Shown here piece after piece: positions 1 through 7,706 of a DNA stretch of 21,604 bases. How positions within the stretch are numbered: the first letter of the stretch is position 1; each line of letters opens with the position of its first letter. The notes beneath the pieces are model-generated. The model saw only the letters and a program-made list of their open reading frames with translations. It was not told where the DNA came from and did no database searches. The position numbers were made by a program, and so were the translations under genes. Origin of the DNA: JANLSO01 sp031362405 (lineage in GTDB: Bacteria > Actinomycetota > Thermoleophilia > Miltoncostaeales > Miltoncostaeaceae); assembly GCA_031362405.1 (NCBI GenBank), contig JANLSO010000211.1, positions 1-21,604 of the forward strand, read 5' to 3'.

Positions 1-945
1 CGCCTGCGCGACCCCGGGGCCTCCGCGGCCCCGATGGCGGTGGCGAGCGTTCTCAACCTGGTTGCGGTCGTCGACCACGTCGAGGCACAGATGACCGAGG
101 CGCTCATCGAGAGCATGGCCGGACATCAGCCCTCGCGGTCGATCATCGTCACGCGGACATCCGGCGGCGAGGGCATCGACGCCCACATCGAAACCCGCCG
201 CCAGCCCCCAGATGGGGCCGGCGGGGTACTCGTCGAGCAGGTGCGCCTCACCCTGCGCGGGCCGGCCGCCGTGCGCGGCGTCGCGAGCGCCGTCGAGCCT
301 CTGCTGCGCCGCGACCTGCCGATGTTCCTCTGGTGGCCGACCGCACCCGCCGTCGGTGACGAGGCCCTCGAGGATCTCGCCGAAGGTGCTCACCGCCTGA
401 TCACCGAGGCTGGACGTGTGGGCGACGCGTGTGCGGCAATCGACTGCCTGGCCCGCTGGGCCGAGAAAGGCGGGCCGGCGCTCACCGACCTCTCCTGGGC
501 CGCGTTGACATCATGGCGTCAGCTCATCGCCCAACTCGTGGAGCCCGATGAACTCGAGCGCCTGAAGCGCGGCTCCGTGGCGATCGTCGGCCACACGGGC
601 GACAAGATGACCGTCGAAGCATTGCTTGTCGCCGGGTGGCTTCGCGAGACCCTTGGCGATCAGCTGATGGTCGAGATGCACGCGCGACCGGATGTGGCCG
701 AGGGTGGCCTCGCATCCATCGAGCTGGAATCAACGACGGGGCGGCGTCTTTCGGTCGAGTTGATTCCCGGGCGCCGCTCCGCGGCCGTGACCGTCTCACC
801 GCCGGGCACCGGCGTCGGGCGGCGCATCATGCCGCTACCCGTCCCCGACCGAGCGACCCTTCTGGCGGGCGAGCTCGAGATGGCACGGCGTGACCTGCCG
901 TTCGAACGAGCCCTTCCCTTCTCCCGGGAGTTCGCGACCCGATGA
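1..945 (+). CDS. opcA: Glucose-6-phosphate dehydrogenase assembly protein OpcA (5' end outside window)
   Basis: OpcA supports assembly or redox-dependent activation of glucose-6-phosphate dehydrogenase, the entry enzyme of the oxidative pentose phosphate pathway, in the cytoplasm. The frame is open from base 1. The first ATG, at 34, leads straight into VLNLVAVVDH, which matches an internal beta strand of OpcA, so about 40-60 N-terminal residues probably lie upstream of the window and the ATG at 34 is probably internal. Family features seen are the PSRSIIV segment, the conserved DLPMFLWWP motif in the middle, and the long C-terminal half with SIELES and PFERALPFSREF near the end. The stop overlaps the pgl start (ATGA at 942-945), so the two are translationally coupled. 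A G6PDH gene (zwf) is expected just upstream. The identification is firm; the N terminus is unknown. Confidence 0.85.
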   Translation, partial: RLRDPGASAAPMAVASVLNLVAVVDHVEAQMTEALIESMAGHQPSRSIIVTRTSGGEGIDAHIETRRQPPDGAGGVLVEQVRLTLRGPAAVRGVASAVEPLLRRDLPMFLWWPTAPAVGDEALEDLAEGAHRLITEAGRVGDACAAIDCLARWAEKGGPALTDLSWAALTSWRQLIAQLVEPDELERLKRGSVAIVGHTGDKMTVEALLVAGWLRETLGDQLMVEMHARPDVAEGGLASIELESTTGRRLSVELIPGRRSAAVTVSPPGTGVGRRIMPLPVPDRATLLAGELEMARRDLPFERALPFSREFATR

Positions 946-1652
946 CCCCAGATGTCCGCGTCTTACCCGACCCCACCGCGCTCTCCGACGCCGCGGCGGT
1001 ACTGATCGAGTCGATCGCCCTCCGCGCGTCGCTGAAGGATCCGCTCACCCTTGCTCTGGCCGGGGGCTCGACGCCGAAATCCATGTACCAGCACCTGGCG
1101 GCGCGCAGCGTGCCGTGGGGCAAGGTGCGTGTGTTCTTCGGCGACGAGCGGTGCGTGCCACCGGATGACGCCGGGTCGAACTACCGGATGGCCCGCGAGG
1201 CGATGCTCGACCGCGTCCCGCTGAACCCGGCGCATCTACACCGCATCCTCGGCGAGCTACCGCCTGACGAGGCCGCCCAAAAGGCGGAAGACGACCTTCG
1301 GGCCAACGTCACCGGTGACCCCATCCCCCGCCTGGATCTGATCGTGCTCGGCATCGGCCCCGATGGTCACACCGCATCGCTATTTCCTGGGGGTCCCGAG
1401 ACCGAGGTGAGCGACCGGCTGATGGTGCCCGTCCATCGCCCCGACCTGCCGCAACCCTGGCGGGTATCGATGACCCTCACCGTGCTGAACGCCGCCCGCC
1501 GGGTGATCGTCCTCGTTGCGGATGGTGCCAAAGCGCCAATGGTGGCGCGCGCCCTCGCCGGCGACGCGTCGGTACCCGCCGGTCGCGTACAACCCACCGA
1601 CGGCGAACTGATCTGGATGGTCACCGAGGCCGCCGCGGCCGAGCTTCCGTGA
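942..1652 (+). CDS. pgl: 6-phosphogluconolactonase
   Basis: This enzyme hydrolyses 6-phosphogluconolactone to 6-phosphogluconate, the second step of the oxidative pentose phosphate pathway, in the cytoplasm. The 236-residue product has the usual length and the family's motifs in order: SLALAGGSTPK-like (seen as TLALAGGSTPKSMY) near residue 45, VFFGDERCVPPDD with SNYRMA near 65-85, and the signature GIGPDGHTASLFPG near 140. The fold is the glucosamine-6-phosphate isomerase/6PGL type. The start is set by the ATGA overlap with opcA, which gives a coupled opcA-pgl unit. The stop lies 2 nt before a strong hairpin at 1655-1691 that could end transcription. Confidence 0.93.
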   Translation: MTPDVRVLPDPTALSDAAAVLIESIALRASLKDPLTLALAGGSTPKSMYQHLAARSVPWGKVRVFFGDERCVPPDDAGSNYRMAREAMLDRVPLNPAHLHRILGELPPDEAAQKAEDDLRANVTGDPIPRLDLIVLGIGPDGHTASLFPGGPETEVSDRLMVPVHRPDLPQPWRVSMTLTVLNAARRVIVLVADGAKAPMVARALAGDASVPAGRVQPTDGELIWMVTEAAAAELP

Positions 1653-1654
1653 CA

Positions 1655-1691
1655 GAGGTTATGTCTGGTGTCTGGCACCAGACATAACCTC
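1655..1691. repeat. Perfect hairpin, copy 1 of the GGTGYCTGGCACC-core family
   Basis: A perfect 16-bp inverted repeat (1655-1670 pairs with 1676-1691) surrounds the 5-nt loop TCTGG. The inner 13 bases are GGTGTCTGGCACC. The outer arm (GAGGTTATGTCT and its complement) is unlike that of the other two copies. It begins just after the pgl stop and lies between convergent genes (pgl and ktrA), so it may work as a terminator in either direction. No T-run follows. The shared core suggests a REP-like dispersed element rather than an ordinary terminator. Confidence 0.85.
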
Positions 1692-1816
1692 GGGAGATGA
1701 GCCGCGCCTGATCGTGCCGCCGACCTACTGAGACGCCGGCCAAGCGAATCTGCAGAGGGGCATGACCTGTCGACGGTCGCATCGGGCACGGCGCCGAGGA
1801 TCGCCATCGCGGGGAC

Positions 1817-1847
1817 GCACAGATCGGTGCCTGGCACCGATCTGTGC
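1817..1847. repeat. Perfect hairpin, copy 2 of the GGTGYCTGGCACC-core family
   Basis: A perfect 15-bp inverted repeat sits around the single centre base T1832. Folded as RNA or single-stranded DNA the loop would be CCTGG. The core is GGTGCCTGGCACC and the outer arm is GCACAGATC. It lies 125 nt after copy 1 and 30 nt beyond the ktrA stop, so a pair of hairpins separates pgl from ktrA. I see no coding signal in the 125-nt spacer. Confidence 0.85.
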
Positions 1848-1877
1848 ATGAGCTTCGCAGTGCGGCGCCGCGGGGAG

Positions 1878-2534
1878 CTACGCCAAGGCGGCGAAGGCCT
1901 CGGCTTTACGGGTCGAGCCGAAGACGACCACGAGGTCGCCGAGGTTCAGCACGGTGTCCTGGGTGGCATACGTGAAGGCCCCCCCAGGGCGCTTGACGCA
2001 GAGAATCGTCACCTCGTACTTCTGGCGCACTTGGGCCTGGCCGACGGCTTTCCCGGCGAGTTCTTTCGGGACCGTCGTCTCGATGAGGACGAACTCATCG
2101 TCAAGTTCGACGTAGTCGATCGTGCGGCCGATCATGGTGTGGGCGACGCGCACACCCATATCGCGTTCGGGGAAGACCACTCGGTGCGCACCGACCCGCT
2201 GGAGGATCGCGCCGTGTTGAGTGGTGATCGCTTTGGCCCAGATCCGCGGGATACCGAGGTCGACCAGCGCATAGGTGGTGAGGATGCTCGCCTGGATGTC
2301 GTTGCCGATCGCAACGACGGCCGACCGGAACTCGCCCGCCCCGATCTGACGTAGGGCCTCCGGGTCGGTGGCGTCGGCGGCGACCACGTGCGCGAGATTG
2401 CCCGCGCAGCTCTGGCACACCCGCGCGTCAGAGTCGATCGCGAGCACCTCGTGGCCGAGGCTGGTCAGCGTGGCGGCAAGGGCTTGGCCGAAGCGGCCCA
2501 GACCGATCAGGAGAATCTCGTCCTTGTCAGCCAA
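1878..2534 (-). CDS. ktrA: KtrA/TrkA-type potassium uptake regulatory subunit
   Basis: This is the cytoplasmic gating subunit of a Ktr-type K+ uptake system. It binds nucleotide through an N-terminal RCK domain and controls the membrane subunit encoded just upstream. The 218-residue length is typical of KtrA. The Rossmann motif GLGRFG lies at residues 11-16, followed by acidic IDSD near 34-37 where the beta-2 strand ends. A second, RCK_C-like domain spans roughly 135-218. In other bacteria RCK_C domains of Ktr proteins can bind c-di-AMP; whether this one does is unknown. The start overlaps the ktrB stop by 8 nt, so the order is ktrB then ktrA with coupling. Confidence 0.9.
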   Translation of the reverse strand: MADKDEILLIGLGRFGQALAATLTSLGHEVLAIDSDARVCQSCAGNLAHVVAADATDPEALRQIGAGEFRSAVVAIGNDIQASILTTYALVDLGIPRIWAKAITTQHGAILQRVGAHRVVFPERDMGVRVAHTMIGRTIDYVELDDEFVLIETTVPKELAGKAVGQAQVRQKYEVTILCVKRPGGAFTYATQDTVLNLGDLVVVFGSTRKAEAFAALA

Positions 2535-3861
2535 CGAGCGGCCTTTCTTCGGGGAACTCGTAGCGCCGTTGTCGTTCGCGGGCCGCCAGGGCGACTGCCA
2601 ACGTCAGCGGCCCGACGCGGCCAAGGTACATCAGCGCCACGAGGATCATCTGGCCCGCTGTTCCGAGGTGAGGGGTGATTCCGGTCGAAAGACCGACCGT
2701 GGAGAATGCGGAGATCGTCTCGTAGAGGCACTGTGACAGCGAGAAGGGCGTGAGCATCAACAGGGCCAGCGTGGAGAGGACCACCGCGTTGATCGCAAGG
2801 AACGTCACCGACAGCGATTGGCGCAGCGAGTTCACCGGGATGCGGCGCCCGAAGGCCTCGGCGGTCGAGCCGCCGCGCATCTCGCCCCACACGATCAGGA
2901 ACAGCACCGCGAAGGTCGCGACCTTGATGCCACCCGCGGTCGATGCCGAGCCACCACCGACGAACATCAGCATGTCGGTGACCAGCCACGACTCGTCCCG
3001 CATCGCGGCGATATCGATCGAGTTGAAACCGGCGGTGCGCGGCGTGATCGACATGAACATCGCCGACAGGATGCGTCCCGGGGCGTCGAGGCCGCCGAGG
3101 GTCTTCTCGTTGGTCCATTCGAGGGCGGCGAATGCGATGGCCCCGACGACCAGCAGGACCGCCGTCACCGAGAGCGTTAGCTTGGTGTGTAGGCGCCACG
3201 CGGCAGGTGTGCGCCACCGATTCTTGAGATCGAGCCACACGGGGAAACCCAGCCCGCCGACGATAATGGCAAGCCCAATGAAACCCGAGATCCACCAGTC
3301 TGACGCGAACGAGATGAGGTTGCCCGGGTAGAGCGAGAAGCCGGCGTTGTTGAACGCCGACACGCTGTGGAAAACTCCGTGCCAGGCGGCATCACCAGGC
3401 GACTCGTCGTACGACCACCACAGACGGCCCGCGAGGATGGTCGCGACGATCAGCTCGGCGCTGAAGATGAAGAGGGCAATGCCGACAAGGAGACTGCGAA
3501 GGCTGGAGAGATCGGAGGCCTGGGTCTCCTGCTGGGCGATCAGGCGCCCGCGCAAACCGAGCCTGCGACCGGCGATCAGGAAGATCACCGACGCGGCGGT
3601 CATGATCCCGAAGCCACCGATCTGGATCAGCGCCATGATCAGGAAATGGCCGAACGGGCTCCAGTACGTCGGCGTGTCGACGATGACGTGTCCGGTTACG
3701 CAAATCGCCGATGTGGCGGTGAACAGGGCAACCTTGAACGAAGCTCCTCCGGAGGCTTCGTTCGCCGCGGGCAACATCAGGAGCGCCGTGCCGTTGAGGA
3801 TGGCCGCGGCGAAGCCGAGTACGACGATCTGCGCAGGCTCGAGGGTGAAGAAGCGGCGCAT
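2527..3861 (-). CDS. ktrB: KtrB/TrkH-type potassium transporter membrane subunit
   Basis: This is the inner-membrane K+-translocating subunit. The 444-residue protein has four M1-P-M2 repeats. The selectivity-filter glycine of each pore loop is visible: CVTGH (G57), NNAGF (G174), RTAGF (G278) and STVGLS (G390). A glycine-rich GGGSASTAGG stretch at 302-311, in the broken M2 helix of the third repeat, is the known intramembrane gate of KtrB. The length fits KtrB rather than the longer TrkH. The start has the conserved FTLEPAQ entry after MRRF. It follows the HD-domain gene with a 147-nt gap, so it may have its own promoter there. Confidence 0.93.
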   Translation of the reverse strand: MRRFFTLEPAQIVVLGFAAAILNGTALLMLPAANEASGGASFKVALFTATSAICVTGHVIVDTPTYWSPFGHFLIMALIQIGGFGIMTAASVIFLIAGRRLGLRGRLIAQQETQASDLSSLRSLLVGIALFIFSAELIVATILAGRLWWSYDESPGDAAWHGVFHSVSAFNNAGFSLYPGNLISFASDWWISGFIGLAIIVGGLGFPVWLDLKNRWRTPAAWRLHTKLTLSVTAVLLVVGAIAFAALEWTNEKTLGGLDAPGRILSAMFMSITPRTAGFNSIDIAAMRDESWLVTDMLMFVGGGSASTAGGIKVATFAVLFLIVWGEMRGGSTAEAFGRRIPVNSLRQSLSVTFLAINAVVLSTLALLMLTPFSLSQCLYETISAFSTVGLSTGITPHLGTAGQMILVALMYLGRVGPLTLAVALAARERQRRYEFPEERPLVG

Positions 3862-3934
3862 GGTGCAGGCAGGATTCCCGGTAGGCGGAGTGATCGGTCG
3901 GTGGGGTCGACCTACAACCGCCGTCGGTCACGGT

Positions 3935-3992
3935 ACTCCCGTCATCGGCCGACGACCTCCCCCGAACGGGAGTCCATTCGACCGCGCGGTCG
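3935..3992. promoter_or_regulatory. Inverted repeats in the leader upstream of ktrB
   Basis: The 147-nt gap upstream of ktrB (3862-4008) holds two inverted repeats. ACTCCCG at 3935-3941 pairs with CGGGAGT at 3967-3973 around a 25-nt loop that contains TCGGCCGA. CGACCGCGCGGTCG at 3979-3992 is a perfect 14-nt palindrome. They could be the end of the HD-gene transcript, an operator, or part of a K+-responsive leader. The sequence does not decide, and GC-rich DNA produces such palindromes by chance. Confidence 0.3.
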
Positions 3993-4008
3993 TCTCAGCC
4001 GCCGGGGG

Positions 4009-4578
4009 CTACCCGTTCCAGCAGGCGCCGAGCGGAGGGATCCCTCCGAAATGGGTGACCAACGCGACCAGGCACGCCACGCTCGGGTCGCCTCCACCAA
4101 CCGTGACCACCCGTTCACGCAAAACCGTCGCGGGTGTCGCACGTGCGTCGCTACCGGCGGTCGTGACGATCGCGATGTCGAGGGCGACGAGGAGATCCTC
4201 GAGCGGCCCGACGCGAATCGGGAACTCGGCCTCGATCGCCGGCAGCTCGATCATCCGCGCCCGCATCGCCGAAAACGACTTGTGGGCGAGCAGGCGCGCG
4301 AGGTTCTCGTGCCCCGAGGCCCTCACCACGCGGGCAATGGTGACGGGCCCAAGGCCCATGCCGAGAGCGGGGCCCAGGTCGTGAAGCCAGGCCGCCGCCA
4401 ACAGACGCGCCCGCGGGCCACGCCAGAGATGCGCGGCTCGCGCCACCCGGGCCGCCTGTTGGGCGACGCCGCGGGTGTGGTCGTACGAGGAGGCCGGGAG
4501 GAAACGTGCAGCGAGCTCGCGAGCGGCAACCCGCTGGGTGGCGCCGCGCCACAGAACCGCGACCGGAGGATCTCTCAG
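4009..4578 (-). CDS. HD-domain protein, start uncertain
   Basis: This looks like a small HD-superfamily phosphohydrolase or domain. Counting from 4578, the metal-binding residues are H34 in SYDHTRG, H66-D67 in AAWLHDLG and probably D134 in ALDIAIVTTA. The substrate is unknown. The start is a problem. In frame there is only an ATG at 4725, deep inside acuC (151 nt of overlap, with residues that look like acuC read out of frame), then a CTG at 4578 overlapping the acuC stop (CTGA), then a GTG at 4446 that would remove the first metal histidine. I chose the CTG because it keeps the whole HD fold and matches the overlapping style of this cluster. A start error or sequence error is possible. It lies between acuC and ktrBA on the same strand. 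Confidence 0.65.
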   Translation of the reverse strand: MRDPPVAVLWRGATQRVAARELAARFLPASSYDHTRGVAQQAARVARAAHLWRGPRARLLAAAWLHDLGPALGMGLGPVTIARVVRASGHENLARLLAHKSFSAMRARMIELPAIEAEFPIRVGPLEDLLVALDIAIVTTAGSDARATPATVLRERVVTVGGGDPSVACLVALVTHFGGIPPLGACWNG

Positions 4579-5729
4579 CGGCGAAGAACCAGGGCTTGGT
4601 CGATGACCTGGTGCGCCTCGGCATCGGCGCGGGCCCGCTCCTCCATCGAGACCTCGGGCTCGATGTCTCCAAGCAGGGTCGGGGTCATCGGGTGACCCGC
4701 CTTTTCGGCGGCGAGCGCGAGCCACTCGGCGGGAATGGCGTCGTCAAGCTCGGCGCCGAGCATCTCCGCGAACAGCATCGTCCAGGCCCGTGGCACCACA
4801 TCGGTGTTGTAGCCACCTCCCCCAAGGGCTACCCAGCGTCCACCCGCCGCATCGACCGCAAGCTGATGAAGGACCGCGTAGAGCCGTGGGAAGGCCTCCA
4901 TCGTCACCTGCAGGTGCGCGAGGGGATCCTGATGGTGCGGATCGGCGCCGTCTTGGGTGACGATCACGTCGGGAGCGAAGTCGCGCACGGCGGGCACGAT
5001 GACCTCCTCGACGGCGCGCAGATACGGCGCGCTCGTCGTATACGGAGGCAGCGGAATGTTCACCGCCGTGCCCTCGGCGGCCCCGACACCGCGCTCGGGC
5101 AGCCCCCCCGTGCCCGGGAACAGGTACCGGCCGCTCTCGTGCACCGAACAGGTCAGCACGCGCGGGTCTTCGTAGAAGATCCACTGGGTGCCGTCGCCGT
5201 GATGGACGTCGACGTCGACGTACGCAACGCGCTCGGCGCCCGCGTCGAGAAGCGCATGGATGGCCACGGCCGTGTCGTTGTATACGCAGAAGCCGGCGGC
5301 GCGGTTGGCGAGGCCATGGTGAAGACCGCCACCGGCGACGAAGGCCTGATCGGCGCGCCCTTCCCAGACCTCGAGGGCGGCGACGAGCGATGCCCCGCAG
5401 ACCCAGCCGGCGGCGTCGTGCATGCCGGGAAATGCCGGTGTGTCGCCGCCCGCCGCAAGGCCCCACTGCGCGGCATCCCAACCGTGGGCGAGAACCGGGT
5501 TGGCGGTCATCCGCTGTACTGCCGCCACGTAGGCGGGCGCGTGGGCGCGAGTCAGCTCGGCCTCGGTCGCCAGGCGTGGCGTGATGAGGCGCACATCGGG
5601 GTGCTCGAGCAGGCCGTAGGCTCGGATCAGCTCGAGGGCGAGCTCACGCCGCAGGGGTGCCATCGGATGGTCGGCGCCCAGGTCGTACATCGCCGGGGGC
5701 TCGCCGTAGACAAACGCGGTCACGGTCAT
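4575..5729 (-). CDS. acuC: AcuC-like histone deacetylase family protein
   Basis: This is a zinc-dependent deacetylase of the class I HDAC/acetoin-utilization AcuC family. In Bacillus, AcuC deacetylates acetyl-CoA synthetase; the substrate here is not known. The 384 residues contain the catalytic His pair in GGGLHHG (H137, H138), the zinc ligands in YVDVDVHHGDG (D174, H176), the third ligand in QDGADPHHQDPL (D263), and the transition-state tyrosine in GGGGYN (Y307). Length and motif spacing are normal, so the enzyme should be active. It starts the minus-strand run acuC-HD-ktrB-ktrA. The next gene on the minus strand upstream is the small CXXC protein, whose stop is 40 nt away. Confidence 0.9.
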   Translation of the reverse strand: MTVTAFVYGEPPAMYDLGADHPMAPLRRELALELIRAYGLLEHPDVRLITPRLATEAELTRAHAPAYVAAVQRMTANPVLAHGWDAAQWGLAAGGDTPAFPGMHDAAGWVCGASLVAALEVWEGRADQAFVAGGGLHHGLANRAAGFCVYNDTAVAIHALLDAGAERVAYVDVDVHHGDGTQWIFYEDPRVLTCSVHESGRYLFPGTGGLPERGVGAAEGTAVNIPLPPYTTSAPYLRAVEEVIVPAVRDFAPDVIVTQDGADPHHQDPLAHLQVTMEAFPRLYAVLHQLAVDAAGGRWVALGGGGYNTDVVPRAWTMLFAEMLGAELDDAIPAEWLALAAEKAGHPMTPTLLGDIEPEVSMEERARADAEAHQVIDQALVLRR

Positions 5730-5769
5730 GGGCTCAACTCTACCCGGGCATCACATCCGCGGACCGCGG

Positions 5770-5964
5770 CTACGCGGCCATCCGCCGGGGTGTCGTCGCG
5801 GGAACAAACACGGCCCGCTGGCCGACCCCGATACAGGTCGGGCATGACTCGCGGTGCATGTGGCCGCCAGAGGTTGGATGCCAGATGACGCGCTGACCCC
5901 AACAGGTGCCGCAGGGCTCCCACACCAACTCTGCTGCCGGACAGTTGTTCGCCGGCCCTTCCAT
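5770..5964 (-). CDS. Small CXXC zinc-finger-like protein, 64 aa
   Basis: This small protein has two CXXC knuckles: CGTCWG (C18, C21) and CPTCIGVG (C41, C44). The CxxCxG spacing resembles one zinc unit of DnaJ or of tRNA/RNA-linked zinc ribbons. The start at 5964 is chosen because GGAGG lies 6 nt before that ATG. A longer reading from 6009 would begin upstream of this ribosome binding site. The motif density and the good ribosome binding site argue that it is a real gene despite its size. Function unknown; it may bind nucleic acid or act as a small redox or zinc protein. It precedes acuC on the same strand and could be co-transcribed with it. Confidence 0.6.
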   Translation of the reverse strand: MEGPANNCPAAELVWEPCGTCWGQRVIWHPTSGGHMHRESCPTCIGVGQRAVFVPATTPRRMAA

Positions 5965-6246
5965 AGCGTGCCTCCAAGGTGAGGACGTTGCTATCGGTAC
6001 CTTCGACATCGGAAGCGCAAACTTTCACGGCCGGGCGGCCATACTCGTGACGAAATCTCTCGCCCCGGGGTGAAATCGCGACAAACGAAGCGCGCAGGTC
6101 CGCCCGGCGGCTCGCGCGGCCGGGGCGGATCGAGGTTTGTGCCGGCCCGATTGTGGGAACCCGGATCGCAGGACTGACGCGGAACGTCGTCGTTTGGGTG
6201 GCGAACCGACGAGGGCACTTCTGGCAACGCGAGAAGGAGAAGCACC

Positions 6247-6615
6247 ATGTCCTACATCGATGGTTTCGTCATCGCGGTTCCCTCTGCGAGCAAGCAGGAG
6301 TTCATCGACCACGCGCGGAGTGTCGATGCCCTGTTCACGGAGCATGGCGCGACGCGGGTTCTCGAGTGCTGGGGCGACGACGTGCGGGCAGGCACGCTCA
6401 CCGATTTCCGAATGGCGGTAAAGGCCGAGGACGACGAGACGGTGGTCTTCTCGTGGATCGAATGGCCCGACAAACGCACCCGCGACGCCGCGATGGCGAA
6501 GATGGACGAGATGATGGCCGATCCTCGGATGGACCCGGCGAAGAATCCCATGCCCTTCGACGGTAAGCGGATGATCTTCGGCGGCTTCGCCCCTGTCGTC
6601 GTAATGGAGAAGTGA
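6247..6615 (+). CDS. DUF1428 family protein
   Basis: The 122-residue protein matches the DUF1428 family (E. coli YbaA type), a ferredoxin-like alpha/beta-barrel fold of unknown function. Recognised features are the N-terminal YIDGFVIAVP, the central VLECWGDDV, the FSWIEWPDK segment, and the C-terminal MPFDGKRMIFGGF, all typical of the family. The start is supported by GAGAAGGAGAA just upstream. It stands alone on the plus strand: the CXXC gene diverges from it across a 282-nt gap, and the homoserine dehydrogenase gene converges with it, with 71 nt between the two stops. Confidence 0.88.
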   Translation: MSYIDGFVIAVPSASKQEFIDHARSVDALFTEHGATRVLECWGDDVRAGTLTDFRMAVKAEDDETVVFSWIEWPDKRTRDAAMAKMDEMMADPRMDPAKNPMPFDGKRMIFGGFAPVVVMEK

Positions 6616-6686
6616 GCGCGGCAGCCTTCCCCCTCTGACCTCCTGGCGCTGTATGCCGTCGTGGAGGAGGCGCGTCGCGTCGTCGT

Positions 6687-7706
6687 CTATCGACCGCGCG
6701 CAATCGAGATGAAGTCGCAAAGAGCACCGTAGGCGGTCGACGGGGGGTCGAGGCGATGGCCGATGAGGGTCAACGCGGGCAGAAGCCCCGGTGCGAACTC
6801 AAAGTGCAAGGCGAGCGAAAGAGCATCGAGGTTCAACGGGTCGGCGGCCGCAAGGCGCTCCGGCCGGACGCCCGCCCGCACACGCCCGTCGACGGTCACG
6901 ATCTCCGCGACAAGCCTGACGCGCTCACCCGGAGGAAGGTCGTCGAAGCTCACATCGCGGATTCCGACGCGTGTGACGTCATCGAGGGTGAGCTCGGCAT
7001 TCATCAGGACGTTCGCGATGGCTACCAACTTGACCGCTACATCGAACCCATCGACGTCGAGGTTCGGGTCGGTCTCGGTGATGCCGAGTGCCTGCGCCTT
7101 ACGCACTCCGTCGTCGAAGCTCGTCCCGGAGACCATTGCGTCGAGGATCACGCTGGTCGTCGCGTTCAGGATGCCCCGGAAACCGACAACGCGCGACAGC
7201 GGAAGCGTTTCGCGAAGTGTGGAGTAGACCGGGACGCTGTCGACCGTTGCCGCCTCGAACCGGAGCTGCACCCCGTGGGAGTCGGCGAGGGATGCGAGAC
7301 GCCCGTAGGCGTGGACCAGCGGGCCCTTATTGGCGGTGACGACGTGGATTCCCCGCGACAGGGCGGCTTCGATGTGCGCGATCGCCGGCTCACCGGTGAA
7401 CGGCTCGAGCGAGCTCAGCTCAAAAAGGACGTCCGCGCCGCACTCTTCGAGCCAGGAGCCGACGTCCGTCGAACCGAAATCGGCTGTCCGCCGGGAGTGG
7501 TCTCCATCGAGAAGCGCACGCCCATCAAGGCCCTCAGCGTCGGTGATGAATCCCAACCGCCGCGTCGCGAGGCCAACGAGGGAGTAGTCGATCCCCATCT
7601 CGGCCAACTCCACCTCGCGGTCGACAAGCAGCCGAGCAAGGGCTCGGCCGACGTTGCCGAACCCGATCAGGGCAAGCCGAGACGAGGTTCTTTTAGGGAG
7701 CTCTAT
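6687..7706 (-). CDS. Homoserine dehydrogenase, short form, non-canonical start
   Basis: This enzyme reduces aspartate semialdehyde to homoserine for threonine and methionine synthesis, in the cytoplasm. Motifs are ANKGPLV with catalytic-site K127, GILNATTSVIL, and AQALGITETDP through DGFDVAVKL with D222 and K226 (numbering from 7706). There is no ACT domain, which makes it the short type of about 340 residues. The first ordinary start in frame, a GTG at 7613, would cut off the NAD-binding motif. Upstream in the same open frame the sequence reads RLALIGFGNVGRAL, a perfect Rossmann glycine motif. Between the in-frame TAA at 7719-7721 and 7613 there is no ATG, GTG or TTG. The best candidate is ATA at 7706, with AAGGGA 7 nt before it; a sequence error is the alternative. 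The usual GGxPV turn reads DSVPV and NGTTN reads NATTS, so this is a divergent subfamily. Confidence 0.82.
   Translation of the reverse strand: MELPKRTSSRLALIGFGNVGRALARLLVDREVELAEMGIDYSLVGLATRRLGFITDAEGLDGRALLDGDHSRRTADFGSTDVGSWLEECGADVLFELSSLEPFTGEPAIAHIEAALSRGIHVVTANKGPLVHAYGRLASLADSHGVQLRFEAATVDSVPVYSTLRETLPLSRVVGFRGILNATTSVILDAMVSGTSFDDGVRKAQALGITETDPNLDVDGFDVAVKLVAIANVLMNAELTLDDVTRVGIRDVSFDDLPPGERVRLVAEIVTVDGRVRAGVRPERLAAADPLNLDALSLALHFEFAPGLLPALTLIGHRLDPPSTAYGALCDFISIARGR

Noticed and set aside
1692..1816. Small gene or RNA between hairpins 1 and 2
   Set aside because: No start with a ribosome binding site, no conserved-looking peptide and no strong internal structure seen.
3862..4008. 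Possible c-di-AMP (ydaO) riboswitch upstream of ktrB
   Set aside because: The context is right for Ktr genes, but I could not match the conserved ydaO core; only two simple inverted repeats are visible. An Infernal search with the ydaO model would decide.
3367..4695. Plus-strand open frame of 442 codons opposite ktrB, the HD gene and acuC
   Set aside because: Low-complexity R/G/D/E-rich translation with no domain, opposite genes with clear motifs; a typical antisense frame of GC-rich DNA.
4506..5888. Plus-strand open frame of 460 codons opposite acuC
   Set aside because: AcuC on the other strand has every catalytic motif; the antisense product has none and no ribosome binding site.
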